From NCBI RefSeq assembly GCF_025263265.1, contig NZ_CP079869.1:2728001-2792000 (forward strand): a DNA stretch of 64,000 nt, read 5' to 3'. The DNA comes from Mycobacterium sp. SMC-4 (GTDB lineage Bacteria > Actinomycetota > Actinomycetes > Mycobacteriales > Mycobacteriaceae). Positions within the stretch are counted from its first letter, which is position 1; each line of letters starts with the position of its first letter. Shown one piece after another: positions 53,200 through 61,958 of the stretch. Under the pieces are notes generated by a model, which saw nothing but the letters and a program-made list of their open reading frames with translations, did not search any database and was not told the origin of the DNA. A program made the position numbers and the translations under genes.

Positions 53200-54342
53200 A
53201 TGAAACTAGCTTTGGTTGGGGATCTGTCCGGAGCAACGTACGACCTCGCCGCACTGGCCGCCACGTTGACCCGACGCGGACATGAGGTCCGAATCTTCAC
53301 CACGGCGGTTCCCGACCCCCCCATGTCCACGTCCGAATGCGATGTCGTCGCGATACCCGTCGACCCGACCGCTGACTCCCGGGAAGAGTCACTGATGCCG
53401 ATGATCGGTGATGTGGGGCGCTTCCTGGTGCAGGCCTGGCGCGACGACCGCCCCGTCGTCGTGCACTGCGCCGGCTGGGCGTACGGGCTGGCCGGTCAGT
53501 TGGCTGCCAAGAAGACCACGGTGCCCACCGTGCAGGGATTTCACGGCCTGTCGACCACCACAGCGCGCCATGCTGGGGAGGACCCCGGCGACCGCCCCAA
53601 GATCGAAGCCCTACTCGCCAAGAACGCCACCGCGGTGACCACCGCATGCACCGACGACAAGCTCGAAGTGATCCGGATGGGGTGCCCGCGGGCACGGGTG
53701 TCGGTGTTACCCGCGGGCATCGAAGTCGGGGAAGTCGGTATGGAGGCGCCGAGCGCTACCGAGGGCACCAACCGCCACCGAATCGTTTCGCTGACCCACG
53801 ATCTGGCCGCGCATCACGGTCTGGACCAGCTGATCCGGGTGTTGCCATCGCTGCCGTCCGCCGATCTGATCATCGCCACCACGGCGCAGTCCGGTGAGAC
53901 CGAGCTGAATCGGTTACATCGCATGATCGAGCGCGCCGGTGTCAGCGCACGTGTCCGGGTGTCGACCGCTGTCGCCGAGTCCGAACTCAGCGTGCTGCTG
54001 CGGGCCGGCGACGTCGTCGTCTGCCCGTCGGCGTACGACCCGCACGCGAGCCTAGCCCTGCGGGCGATGGCCTCGGGAGCTGCGGTGGTGGCGGTCGAGG
54101 CCGGCGGGTCCCGGGACGCGATCGTCGCCGACGTCACCGGGCTCCTCGTCCCACCGGACAATGCCGAAGCACTGGTCGGTGCGCTGCGTTCGGTACTGCG
54201 GCAGACCGTCCTGCGCCAGGGCATGGGGCTGGCCGGGCGTGCCCGGGTGCGGTCGCGCTATTGCTGGGACCGCATCGCCACCGATGCCGAGGTGATCTAT
54301 CAAACCGCCGCGCAGCGGGCCGGCAATTCGCTTGCCCGGTAA
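53200..54342 (+). CDS. GT4-family (GT-B) glycosyltransferase
   Basis: The product is 380 residues from ATG 53200, with AAGGG at the ribosome-binding position; an ATG at 53149 would extend it by 17 poorly conserved residues. Features of retaining GT4 enzymes: MKLALVGDLSGATYDLAALAATLTRRGHEVRIFT at the N-terminal Rossmann half, HGLSTTTARHAGED, a second Rossmann half with RIVSLTHDLAAHHGLDQLIRVLP, and the E-x7-E-type region around PHASLALRAMASGAAVVAVEAGGSRDAIVADVTGLLVPPDN. Sugar donor and acceptor are unknown. It is head-to-head with the cheB gene and 64 bp upstream of the CheR gene. Confidence 0.87.
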   Translation: MKLALVGDLSGATYDLAALAATLTRRGHEVRIFTTAVPDPPMSTSECDVVAIPVDPTADSREESLMPMIGDVGRFLVQAWRDDRPVVVHCAGWAYGLAGQLAAKKTTVPTVQGFHGLSTTTARHAGEDPGDRPKIEALLAKNATAVTTACTDDKLEVIRMGCPRARVSVLPAGIEVGEVGMEAPSATEGTNRHRIVSLTHDLAAHHGLDQLIRVLPSLPSADLIIATTAQSGETELNRLHRMIERAGVSARVRVSTAVAESELSVLLRAGDVVVCPSAYDPHASLALRAMASGAAVVAVEAGGSRDAIVADVTGLLVPPDNAEALVGALRSVLRQTVLRQGMGLAGRARVRSRYCWDRIATDAEVIYQTAAQRAGNSLAR

Positions 54343-54406
54343 CTCGCGAGCGGTCTGTGGCCAGTGACCGGGGCAGGCAGACGGTGCCATCTGGCATTCT
54401 CGGCGA

Positions 54407-56290
54407 ATGGACCGCGGTAAGTACGCAGACATCGGCAGCGAGACTGACGGCGGGGCCGACAGCGAGGCCGAAGCCTTCGAATCCCTGCTCCGGTACCTTC
54501 GCGATGCCCGAGGATTCGATTTCACCGGGTACAAGCGCACCTCGCTGATGCGACGGGTGCGCCACCGCATGGAGCAGGCCGGCCAGTCGACGTTCGAGGA
54601 GTATCTCGACACGCTGCAGGCCTCCGCGGACGAGTTCTCGACGCTGTTCAACACCATTTTGATCAATGTCACCAGCTTCTTCCGCGACACCCCGGCGTGG
54701 GACTTCCTGCGCGACGAGGTGGTCCCGACGCTGCTGGCCGAGCGCGGCCCCACCGACCCGATCCGGGTGTGGAGCGCCGGCTGCGCGTCCGGCCAGGAGG
54801 CCTACACGCTGGCGATGATCCTGGCCGAGGCGATGGGTCCCGATGACTTCCGCCAGCGTGTCAAGATCTACGCCACCGATGTGGACGAGGAGGCCCTCGC
54901 CGAGGCTCGCACCGCATCCTATGACGCCAAGGCAGTCGAGTCCGTTCGCCCCGAGCTGCTCGACCGGTACTTCGAATCGGTCAACGGCAAGTACCTGTTT
55001 CGCACCGACCTACGGCGAGCAGTCATCTTCGGCCGCAACGATCTGGTCAAGGATGCCCCGATCTCTCGGGTCGACCTGCTGGTGTGTCGCAACACGCTGA
55101 TGTACCTCAACGCCGACACCCAACGCAGCGTGCTGGGCCGGCTGCATTTCGCGCTCGCGCCGCGCGGCGTGCTGTTCCTCGGCCACGCCGAGATGTTGTT
55201 GAGTCACACCGACCGATTCACCCCGCTGAACCTGAAGTACCGGTTCTTCCGCAAGGTGGCCACCAGCCCGGTCACCGTCGACCGTCTGGCAGCCGCTGAG
55301 ACGACCGAGCGCCACGGTGAGGTCTCGGGGATGGACACCATCCGCGACCTGGCATTCCGGGCCGGCCCGGTCGCCCAGATCGTGGTCACCGGGGAGGACA
55401 CCGTGGCCATGATCAATCACCAGGCCGAGGTGACGTTCGGTCTGTCGGCACGCGACATCGGCCGGTTACTACGCGATCTCGATGTGTCGTACCGGCCGGT
55501 GGAGTTGCGCAACTATCTCGAGCAGGCAAAGGTCGAGCGCCGCTCGGCACGTATCCAGGACGTGCAATGGCAGCGTCCGGGCTTCGACCCGGTGTGGTTC
55601 GAGATCCACGTCAACCCCCTCGTCGACGTTGAGAACGGCCTGCTCGGAATCTCGATCGTGTTCTTCGACGTCACGGCCACCCGTGCGCTGGTCGACAAGG
55701 TGGTGGACACCAACCGTCAACTCGAGACCGCCTACGAGGAACTGCAGTCGACCAACGAAGAACTCGAAACCACCAACGAGGAGCTGCAGTCCACGGTCGA
55801 AGAGCTCGAGACCACCAACGAGGAACTGCAGTCGACCAACGAAGAGCTCGAGACCATGAACGAGGAGTTGCAGTCCACCAACGACGAGCTGCACACGATC
55901 AACGACGCGTTGCGTGAACGCAGCCTCGAGCTGGAAGAGGCCACGGCGTTCATGGAGTCGATCACCAGCTCGATCAGGCTGGGGTTGGTGGTGGTGGACC
56001 GTCAGATGCGCGTGGTGGTGTGGAATCGCGGATGTGAAGAACTGTGGGGTCTGCGCCGCGAAGAGGCGCTGGGAATCCCGCTGCCCAATCTGGACATCGG
56101 GTTACCCACCGACGCGGTCAAGCCACTGATAGGCCGCGTCTTCGTCGACGCGGACCTGGCCGAGGAAACGACCGTCGACGCGGTCAACCGCCGCGGCCGA
56201 ACAGCTCGAATACGAGTGCAGTGCACAGCATTTCGTGCAGCCGATGATTCCGTCAACGGCGCCATGCTGTTGATGGAGGTGGTGGGCTGA
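54407..56290 (+). CDS. CheR-type methyltransferase with coiled-coil and PAS domain
   Basis: The product is 627 residues from ATG 54407. The N-terminal CheR all-alpha domain (SLLRYLRDARGFDFTGYKRTSLMRRVRHRME) is followed by the SAM domain (VWSAGCASGQEAYTLAMILAEA; ATDVDEEALAEARTASY; RNTLMYLNADTQRSVLGRLHFALAPRGVLFLGHAE). Then come a PAS-like region (~310-430), a coiled coil of ELQSTNEELETTNEE-type repeats (~441-505), and a C-terminal PAS domain (GLVVVDRQMRVVVWNRGCEELWGLRREEALG). CheR methylates receptor glutamates in chemotaxis; here, without receptors, it is likely to modify another protein and be regulated by PAS sensing. Confidence 0.9.
   Translation: MDRGKYADIGSETDGGADSEAEAFESLLRYLRDARGFDFTGYKRTSLMRRVRHRMEQAGQSTFEEYLDTLQASADEFSTLFNTILINVTSFFRDTPAWDFLRDEVVPTLLAERGPTDPIRVWSAGCASGQEAYTLAMILAEAMGPDDFRQRVKIYATDVDEEALAEARTASYDAKAVESVRPELLDRYFESVNGKYLFRTDLRRAVIFGRNDLVKDAPISRVDLLVCRNTLMYLNADTQRSVLGRLHFALAPRGVLFLGHAEMLLSHTDRFTPLNLKYRFFRKVATSPVTVDRLAAAETTERHGEVSGMDTIRDLAFRAGPVAQIVVTGEDTVAMINHQAEVTFGLSARDIGRLLRDLDVSYRPVELRNYLEQAKVERRSARIQDVQWQRPGFDPVWFEIHVNPLVDVENGLLGISIVFFDVTATRALVDKVVDTNRQLETAYEELQSTNEELETTNEELQSTVEELETTNEELQSTNEELETMNEELQSTNDELHTINDALRERSLELEEATAFMESITSSIRLGLVVVDRQMRVVVWNRGCEELWGLRREEALGIPLPNLDIGLPTDAVKPLIGRVFVDADLAEETTVDAVNRRGRTARIRVQCTAFRAADDSVNGAMLLMEVVG
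55730..55900 (+). repeat. Coding repeat of 14-residue units in the CheR-PAS coiled coil
   Basis: About four tandem copies of a ~42 bp unit encode EELQSTNEELETTN-like segments. The DNA copies differ at many third positions (CTGCAG/TTGCAG, GAACTC/GAGCTC), so the repeat is maintained at protein level and is not a recent duplication. Confidence 0.8.
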
Positions 56291-56472
56291 CCCGCCGGCA
56301 TCCACCAAACGAAGCGTAGGCCAGATTGCGAAGATTTCGTCCGCAGCGCGTGTCACACTGATCGTCGACAAAGGCTAGCAGACAACATATTTCGTGAAGG
56401 CACCGCTGCACGGTGACGCCGAGCGCGCCGAATCGTCTCGGCGGGGTCTGCCGGAGCGGGTATCCGGTTGCG

Positions 56473-57285
56473 ATGACGCAGCACGACGGTAACCGAACGT
56501 CCACCGGAGAACCGGACCATACCTGGCTGCGAATCGCGTTCGTGCGACTGCATGAGCTTCCCGTCGACTCGGCGGAACGGAGCCGTTTGCGCGACCGCAT
56601 CGTCGAAGAGTGCCTGCCGCTGGCCGAACGTATCGCACGCCGCTACGACCGTCGCGGAGAAGCCCATGACGACCTCGTCCAGGTGGCGCGGGTCGGCCTG
56701 ATGAATGCGGTTAACCGCTTCGACCCGTGCGCCGGCACCGAGTTCCTGTCCTACGCGATTCCCACCATGCTCGGTGAGGTCAAACGGTACTTCCGGGACT
56801 TCAGCTGGTCGGTGAACGTGCCGCGTCGACTCAAAGACATCTACCCGTCGCTGGCACCACTGACCAACGACCTCACCCACCGGTTGGGGCGCGCACCAAC
56901 CGCCGGGGAGCTGGCCAGGGCCTTGGGCGTGGAGCAGGCGGACATCGTTGCCACGCTGACCGCTGCAGCAGGTTTCAAGGCACGGTCGATCGACGAGCAG
57001 GCGTCCCGCGAGGACGTCGGCACGCCGGCGCTGATCGACCGGCTCGGCGGCTGCGATCCCGACATGGATTTCGTCGAGGACCGCGATGCGCTGCGCGCTC
57101 AGTTGGAGTTGCTGCCGGAACGCGAGTACCGCATCGTCATCATGCGCTTTTTCGAGTCGCTCACTCAGTCCGAGATCGCCACGCGTATGGGCATCTCCCA
57201 GATGCACGTCTCGCGCCTGCTCGCCCAGTCGCTGCGCAGGCTGCGCGACGGCATGGTGGAGCGGGCCGACAGCGATGTCGCCTGA
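56473..57285 (+). CDS. SigB/SigF/SigG-family RNA polymerase sigma factor
   Basis: The product is 270 residues from ATG 56473. It has region 2 (CLPLAERIARRYDRRGEAHDDLVQVARVGLMNAVNRFDPCAGTEFLSYAIPTMLGEVKRYFRDFSWSVNVPRRL), region 3 (LTHRLGRAPTAGELARALG) and region 4 (LPEREYRIVIMRFFESLTQSEIATRMGISQMHVSRLLAQSLRRLRD), all close to mycobacterial SigF. The housekeeping sigF of mycobacteria sits in an operon with its anti-sigma factor; that gene order is absent here, so this is probably a paralogue. It follows CheR-PAS and faces katE, whose promoter has a SigF-type sequence. Confidence 0.93.
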   Translation: MTQHDGNRTSTGEPDHTWLRIAFVRLHELPVDSAERSRLRDRIVEECLPLAERIARRYDRRGEAHDDLVQVARVGLMNAVNRFDPCAGTEFLSYAIPTMLGEVKRYFRDFSWSVNVPRRLKDIYPSLAPLTNDLTHRLGRAPTAGELARALGVEQADIVATLTAAAGFKARSIDEQASREDVGTPALIDRLGGCDPDMDFVEDRDALRAQLELLPEREYRIVIMRFFESLTQSEIATRMGISQMHVSRLLAQSLRRLRDGMVERADSDVA

Positions 57286-57290
57286 CAGGT

Positions 57291-59429
57291 CTACGTGCGC
57301 TTGCGCCGTCGCAGCAGTCCCCGCGCCGGGGGCACCTGCGAGGTCATGATCGCGCCGGTGCGGTCCCACACCCGATGCAGTCCCAGTGCGGCGATAAGTT
57401 CGGCGCTGAACGACGTCGACGCGTCATCTGCGGTGAGCACACCGGGCCCGTCGGAGCTGATGTCGATGGTCGCGAGCAGCGCGCGTCCGTCTCCCCAGGC
57501 GCCCAACGGCTTGCAGTGCCGGTACATCTCGTGCAGCAGCACCGCGAGCCTGATGTCGACGCGGTTGGGCGCGCGGTCGGCGATCACCACAGCATCGAAC
57601 TCGATCGAGCGCGCAGTGGCGAACGTGCGGTCTACTGTCACGGTTCGGCGGCCGGATGTGAGCTGTCCGCCGACCGGCGCCAGCACCATCGCCTGGGCCC
57701 CGACCTTGTCCAGCGCCTTGGCCAGCTTCGCCAGACCGGCCAGGTCGGACGAATTGTCGGCAACGACTGCGACTTTGCGGCCCGCCACCGGGCCGGGTGT
57801 GGTGACCACCTGCGACAGCGCGGGGGATCGGAACACCTTTGCCGGTGGGTTGCCTTTCGGGGCAGGCAATCCCAGACCTTCTGCCACCTTGGCGCACAAC
57901 TCGGAATCGACATTGGCCAGCACCTGCAGCTGACGTTCCTTGATGGCCTGGTCGTAGCACTTACCCAGTTCGAACGTGAACGCCTCGACGATGTGGGTCT
58001 GCTCGACGTCGGTCAGCGACCGGTAGAACATGGCCGGCTGGGTGTAGTGGTCGTCGAACGACGCCGGTTTGCCGCGCACCACCTCGCCCTGCACCGGACG
58101 CGCGGTGGGCACGTAGGCGCCCTCGCGCTCGTCGGCGAGAACCGGCTCGCCCCCGTCGATGCTGTTGGGCCGGTATGGGGCCTGGCCGGCGTGCACCGCC
58201 GTCTGATGCATGCCGTCGCGGAACATGTCGTTGACTGGACAGTGTGGTCGGTTGATGGGCAGCTGCGTGAAGTTCGGTCCGCCCAGCCGCAGCAGCTGAG
58301 TGTCGAGGTAGGAGAACAGTCGTGCCTGCATCAGCGGGTCGTTGGTGACCTCGATGCCCGGCACCAGATTGCCGGTGTGGAAGGCCACCTGTTCGGTCTC
58401 GGCGAAGAAGTTGGTCGGGTTGCGGTTGAGGGCCAACTTGCCGATCAGCTGGACCGGCACCACTTCCTCGGGCACGATCTTGGTCGGGTCCAGCAGGTCG
58501 ATGCCGTCGTAGGAGTCGGTGCCGTCGTCGGGCATCACCTGCACTCCGAGTTCGTACTCCAACGGTGCGCCGGAGTCGATACCGTCGGCCATGTCACGCC
58601 GGTGGAAGTCGGGATCGCATCCGGCGGCGATCTGGGCCTCCTCCCAGACCTGGGAATGCACCCCGGCCAACGGCTTCCAGTGGAACTTGACCAGGCTGGT
58701 CCGGCCCTTGGCGTCGACCAGCCGGAAGGTGTGCACGCCGAACCCCTCCATGGTCCGGAACGACCGCGGGATCCCGCGGTCGCTCATGTTCCACAGCACA
58801 TGGTGGGTGGCCTCGGTATGCAGCGAGACGAAATCCCAGAACGTGTCGTGGGCCGACTGGGCCTGGGGGATCTCCAGGTCGGGATGCGGTTTGGCGGCAT
58901 GGATGACGTCGGGGAACTTGATGCCGTCCTGGATGAAAAAGACCGGAATGTTGTTACCGACCAGGTCGAATGTGCCCTCGTCGGTGTAGAACTTCACCGC
59001 AAAACCCCGGGTGTCACGAACCGTGTCGGCTGATCCCCGCGAGCCGAGAACCGTAGAGAATCGGCAGAACACCGCGGTCTGTTTGCCCTTGGCGGCCAGG
59101 AACGCCGCTTTGGTGAACTTCGCGGCGTTACCGTAAGCCTCGAAGATCCCGTGGGCGGCCGAACCGCGGGCGTGGACCACGCGCTCCGGGATCCGCTCGT
59201 GGTCGAAGTGGGTGATCTTCTCGCGCAGGTGGAAGTCCTCCATCAGCGTCGGACCGCGTACGCCGGCCTTGAGTGAGTGATCGGTGTCAGGGATTCGTAC
59301 ACCGTGCGCAGTGGTCAGATGGCGACCTTGCTGGCTACGCGGATCCTCCTGCGATGCAGGTCCTTTCACAGATCCGGTGGCACTGACGACGGTTGGTGCG
59401 GACTGCTTGGGTCGGCGGGCGGCGGGCAT
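57291..59429 (-). CDS. katE: Large-subunit heme catalase (KatE/HPII type)
   Basis: The product is 712 residues starting at the ATG read from 59429. The clade 2 catalase core has FDHERIPERVVHARGSAAHG (distal His), DLVGNNIPVFFIQDG (Asn), and RLFSYLDTQLLRLG (proximal Tyr). The C-terminal ~150 residues form the DJ-1/glutamine-amidotransferase-like domain typical of HPII (RKVAVVADNSSDLAGLAKLAKALD). It degrades H2O2 in the cytoplasm. It is transcribed from a SigF-type promoter 41 bp upstream and converges on the SigF-like sigma gene (5 bp gap), so both lie in one stress cluster. Confidence 0.96.
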   Translation of the reverse strand: MPAARRPKQSAPTVVSATGSVKGPASQEDPRSQQGRHLTTAHGVRIPDTDHSLKAGVRGPTLMEDFHLREKITHFDHERIPERVVHARGSAAHGIFEAYGNAAKFTKAAFLAAKGKQTAVFCRFSTVLGSRGSADTVRDTRGFAVKFYTDEGTFDLVGNNIPVFFIQDGIKFPDVIHAAKPHPDLEIPQAQSAHDTFWDFVSLHTEATHHVLWNMSDRGIPRSFRTMEGFGVHTFRLVDAKGRTSLVKFHWKPLAGVHSQVWEEAQIAAGCDPDFHRRDMADGIDSGAPLEYELGVQVMPDDGTDSYDGIDLLDPTKIVPEEVVPVQLIGKLALNRNPTNFFAETEQVAFHTGNLVPGIEVTNDPLMQARLFSYLDTQLLRLGGPNFTQLPINRPHCPVNDMFRDGMHQTAVHAGQAPYRPNSIDGGEPVLADEREGAYVPTARPVQGEVVRGKPASFDDHYTQPAMFYRSLTDVEQTHIVEAFTFELGKCYDQAIKERQLQVLANVDSELCAKVAEGLGLPAPKGNPPAKVFRSPALSQVVTTPGPVAGRKVAVVADNSSDLAGLAKLAKALDKVGAQAMVLAPVGGQLTSGRRTVTVDRTFATARSIEFDAVVIADRAPNRVDIRLAVLLHEMYRHCKPLGAWGDGRALLATIDISSDGPGVLTADDASTSFSAELIAALGLHRVWDRTGAIMTSQVPPARGLLRRRKRT

Positions 59430-59469
59430 CGGGCCTCCATGGGCTGGGGTCTACTTACGGCGCATGGTC

Positions 59470-59494
59470 GTACCCGGCGCCACTGCCAATAAAC
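59470..59494 (-). promoter_or_regulatory. SigF-type promoter of katE (GTTT-N15-GGGTAC)
   Basis: On the minus strand GTTT (59494-59491) is followed after exactly 15 bp by GGGTAC (59475-59470), matching the SigF/SigB consensus GTTT-N15-17-GGGTAt of mycobacteria. It lies 41 bp upstream of the katE ATG. Confidence 0.85.
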
Positions 59495-59558
59495 GCCGAA
59501 CCGCGGATTGGGTCGTGTCCGGCCCGGGGTGTCGGAGCAATTGGGTAGGGTCCTGCGC

Positions 59559-61958
59559 GTGAATTCGAGCACTGCCCTGAGCATTCCGTCCGCTGCGGTC
59601 AAGAGCGTGACCGTCCGCCTCGCCGAGGAGCTGGAGGTGGCAGAACGGCAGGTCGCAGCCGCGGTGCGACTGCTCGACGAGGGGGCGACGGTGCCGTTCA
59701 TCGCTCGATACCGCAAGGAGGTCACCGGCAGCCTCGACGACGGTCAGTTGCGCCTGCTCGCGGAGCGGCTCGGGTATCTGCGTGAGCTCGACGACCGTCG
59801 CGCCTCGGTGCTGGGCTCGATCGCCGAACAAGGCAAGCTGACCGACGAGCTCGCCGCCGCGCTGGCCGCGGCCGACACCAAGGCCCGCGTCGAGGACATC
59901 TACCTGCCCTACAAACCCAAGCGGCGGACCAAGGCGCAGATCGCCCGGGAAGCGGGGCTGCAGCCGCTGGCAGACCAACTGCTCGGCGACCCGACGGTGC
60001 GGCCAGAGACCGCCGCCGCGGCGTTCGTCACCGCCGACGTCGCCGACCCCGCTGCAGCGCTGGAGGGCGCACGTCACATCCTGGTCGAACGCGCTGCCGA
60101 GGACGCCGAGCTGGTCGGTGCGCTTCGAGAGCGGTTGTGGGAGCATGGCTCGGTCCGCACCCGCCCGGCCCCCGACGCGATGGCCACCGCCCCCGCTGCG
60201 CAGAAGTTCCGTGACTACTTCGAGTTCTCCGAGCCTCTGGCGCAGATGCCGTCGCACCGCGTGTTGGCGGTACTGCGCGGGGAGAAGGAGCAGGTGCTCG
60301 CATTGACCGTCGATGCGGGCACCGACGAGCAGTACCAGGTGATGATCGCCCAGGCATTGGGCATCGACCTGGCCCGCGACGCGGCCGCCACACCATGGTT
60401 GGCGGCCACGGTCGGGTTCGCGTGGCGCACGCGGTTGTCGGTGTCGGCGGCGGTGGACGCGCGGGTCCGGTTGAAGATGCGCGCCGAGCATGACGCGGTC
60501 GCCGTATTCGCTCGCAATCTCAAAGACCTGCTGCTGGCGCCGCCGGCAGGCAACCGCACCACACTGGGCCTGGACCCGGGCTTTCGGACCGGCGTCAAGG
60601 TCGCCGTCGTGGACGGCACCGGCAAGGTGCTCGAGACCGCGACCATCTACCCGCACCAGCCGCACAAGCAATGGGAGGCCGCCAAGTCGGTGCTCTCCGG
60701 CCTGGTGACCCGCCACGCAGTGGAACTCATCGCCGTCGGCAACGGCACGGCCTCGCGGGAGACCGACGCGCTGGCCGCCGAGCTGATCGCCGACGTCCGG
60801 GCCGCCGGCGCGGGTGCGCCGACCAAGGCGATGGTCAGCGAGGCCGGCGCGTCGGTGTATTCGGCATCGGCCTACGCCGCCCACGAGCTGGCCGGGCTCG
60901 ACGTGACGTTGCGCGGAGCCGTCTCGATCGCCCGGCGACTCCAGGACCCGCTGGCCGAGCTGGTCAAGATCGAGCCGAAGTCCATCGGCGTGGGTCAGTA
61001 TCAGCACGACGTGGCCCCGACGACCCTGGCGCGCAGTCTGGGCGCAGTGGTCGAGGACGCTGTGCATGCCGTTGGGGTCGATCTCAACACGGCTTCGGTG
61101 CCGCTGTTGGCTCGGGTTTCGGGTATCAGCGAGTCTCTGGCGGAAGCCATCGTGGCGCACCGCGACAGGACCGGACGATTCACCAGCCGCCGCGCGCTGC
61201 TCGACGTGCCGCGCCTGGGGCCCAAGGCTTTCGAGCAGTGCGCGGGTTTCCTGCGGATCCGCGACGGGCAGGATCCACTCGACGGATCCGGTGTGCATCC
61301 TGAGTCCTATCCGGTGGTACGCCGGATCCTCGACCGCGCCGGGGTCACACTGGGCGAGATCATCGGCAACCAGCGGCTGCTGCGTGGTCTGCGGCCGACC
61401 GAGTTCGCCGACGAGCGCTTCGGTGTCCCCACCGTCACCGACATCCTGGCCGAACTCGAGAAGCCCGGCCGCGATCCGCGTCCGGCGTTCACCACCGCCA
61501 CCTTCGCCGACGGTGTCGAGAAGGTCGCCGACCTGAAAGTGGGAATGGTGCTCGAGGGAGTGGTCACCAACGTGGCCGCCTTCGGCGCGTTTGTCGATAT
61601 CGGCGTCCACCAGGACGGTCTGGTGCACGTCTCGGCGATGTCTGACCGCTACATCTCCGACCCGCATGAAGTGGTGCGCTCGGGTCAGGTGATCCGCGTC
61701 AAGGTCGTCAGCGTCGACGTCGAACGACAACGTATCGGCCTGAGTCTGCGCCTCAACGACGACGCCGCTGCCGCCCCGAAGAACCGAGACCGCCAACGCG
61801 ACGGGGGCGGCAATTCGGGCCGGCGCCGGCCCGCGGAGAAGCGAAACAACCCGAAGAACAACAACTCTCAGCGGGATGACAAAGGTCGCGGAAGGCAGAA
61901 CAACGGTCCGAGCGGCTCGATGGCTCAGGCCTTGCGCGAGGCGGGTTTCGGGCGGTGA
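59559..61958 (+). CDS. Tex-family transcription accessory/RNA-binding protein
   Basis: The product is 799 residues from GTG 59559; the frame opens at 59508 but the first part overlaps the katE promoter region. The Tex domains are in order: an N-terminal helical region (RQVAAAVRLLDEGATVPFIARYRKEVTGSLDDGQLR), a YqgF-like domain (TTLGLDPGFRTGVKVAVVDGTGKVLETATIYP), helix-hairpin-helix motifs (LLARVSGISESLAEAIVAHRDRTGRFTSRRALLDVPRLGPKAFEQCAGFLRI) and an S1 RNA-binding domain (GMVLEGVVTNVAAFGAFVDIGVHQDGLVHVS). The tail is Arg/Asn/Gly-rich. It is conserved in most bacteria and affects transcription termination or RNA metabolism. Confidence 0.94.
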   Translation: MNSSTALSIPSAAVKSVTVRLAEELEVAERQVAAAVRLLDEGATVPFIARYRKEVTGSLDDGQLRLLAERLGYLRELDDRRASVLGSIAEQGKLTDELAAALAAADTKARVEDIYLPYKPKRRTKAQIAREAGLQPLADQLLGDPTVRPETAAAAFVTADVADPAAALEGARHILVERAAEDAELVGALRERLWEHGSVRTRPAPDAMATAPAAQKFRDYFEFSEPLAQMPSHRVLAVLRGEKEQVLALTVDAGTDEQYQVMIAQALGIDLARDAAATPWLAATVGFAWRTRLSVSAAVDARVRLKMRAEHDAVAVFARNLKDLLLAPPAGNRTTLGLDPGFRTGVKVAVVDGTGKVLETATIYPHQPHKQWEAAKSVLSGLVTRHAVELIAVGNGTASRETDALAAELIADVRAAGAGAPTKAMVSEAGASVYSASAYAAHELAGLDVTLRGAVSIARRLQDPLAELVKIEPKSIGVGQYQHDVAPTTLARSLGAVVEDAVHAVGVDLNTASVPLLARVSGISESLAEAIVAHRDRTGRFTSRRALLDVPRLGPKAFEQCAGFLRIRDGQDPLDGSGVHPESYPVVRRILDRAGVTLGEIIGNQRLLRGLRPTEFADERFGVPTVTDILAELEKPGRDPRPAFTTATFADGVEKVADLKVGMVLEGVVTNVAAFGAFVDIGVHQDGLVHVSAMSDRYISDPHEVVRSGQVIRVKVVSVDVERQRIGLSLRLNDDAAAAPKNRDRQRDGGGNSGRRRPAEKRNNPKNNNSQRDDKGRGRQNNGPSGSMAQALREAGFGR

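Noticed and set aside
56439..56463. SigF-type promoter upstream of the sigma gene (GGGTAT at 56458)
   Set aside because: No GTTT-like -35 at 15-17 bp spacing; the -10-like hexamer alone is not enough.
59451..61796. 781-codon antisense frame opposite tex
   Set aside because: Composition (His/Gln/Arg/Gly) is typical of the antisense frame of high-GC genes, and tex is unambiguous on the other strand.
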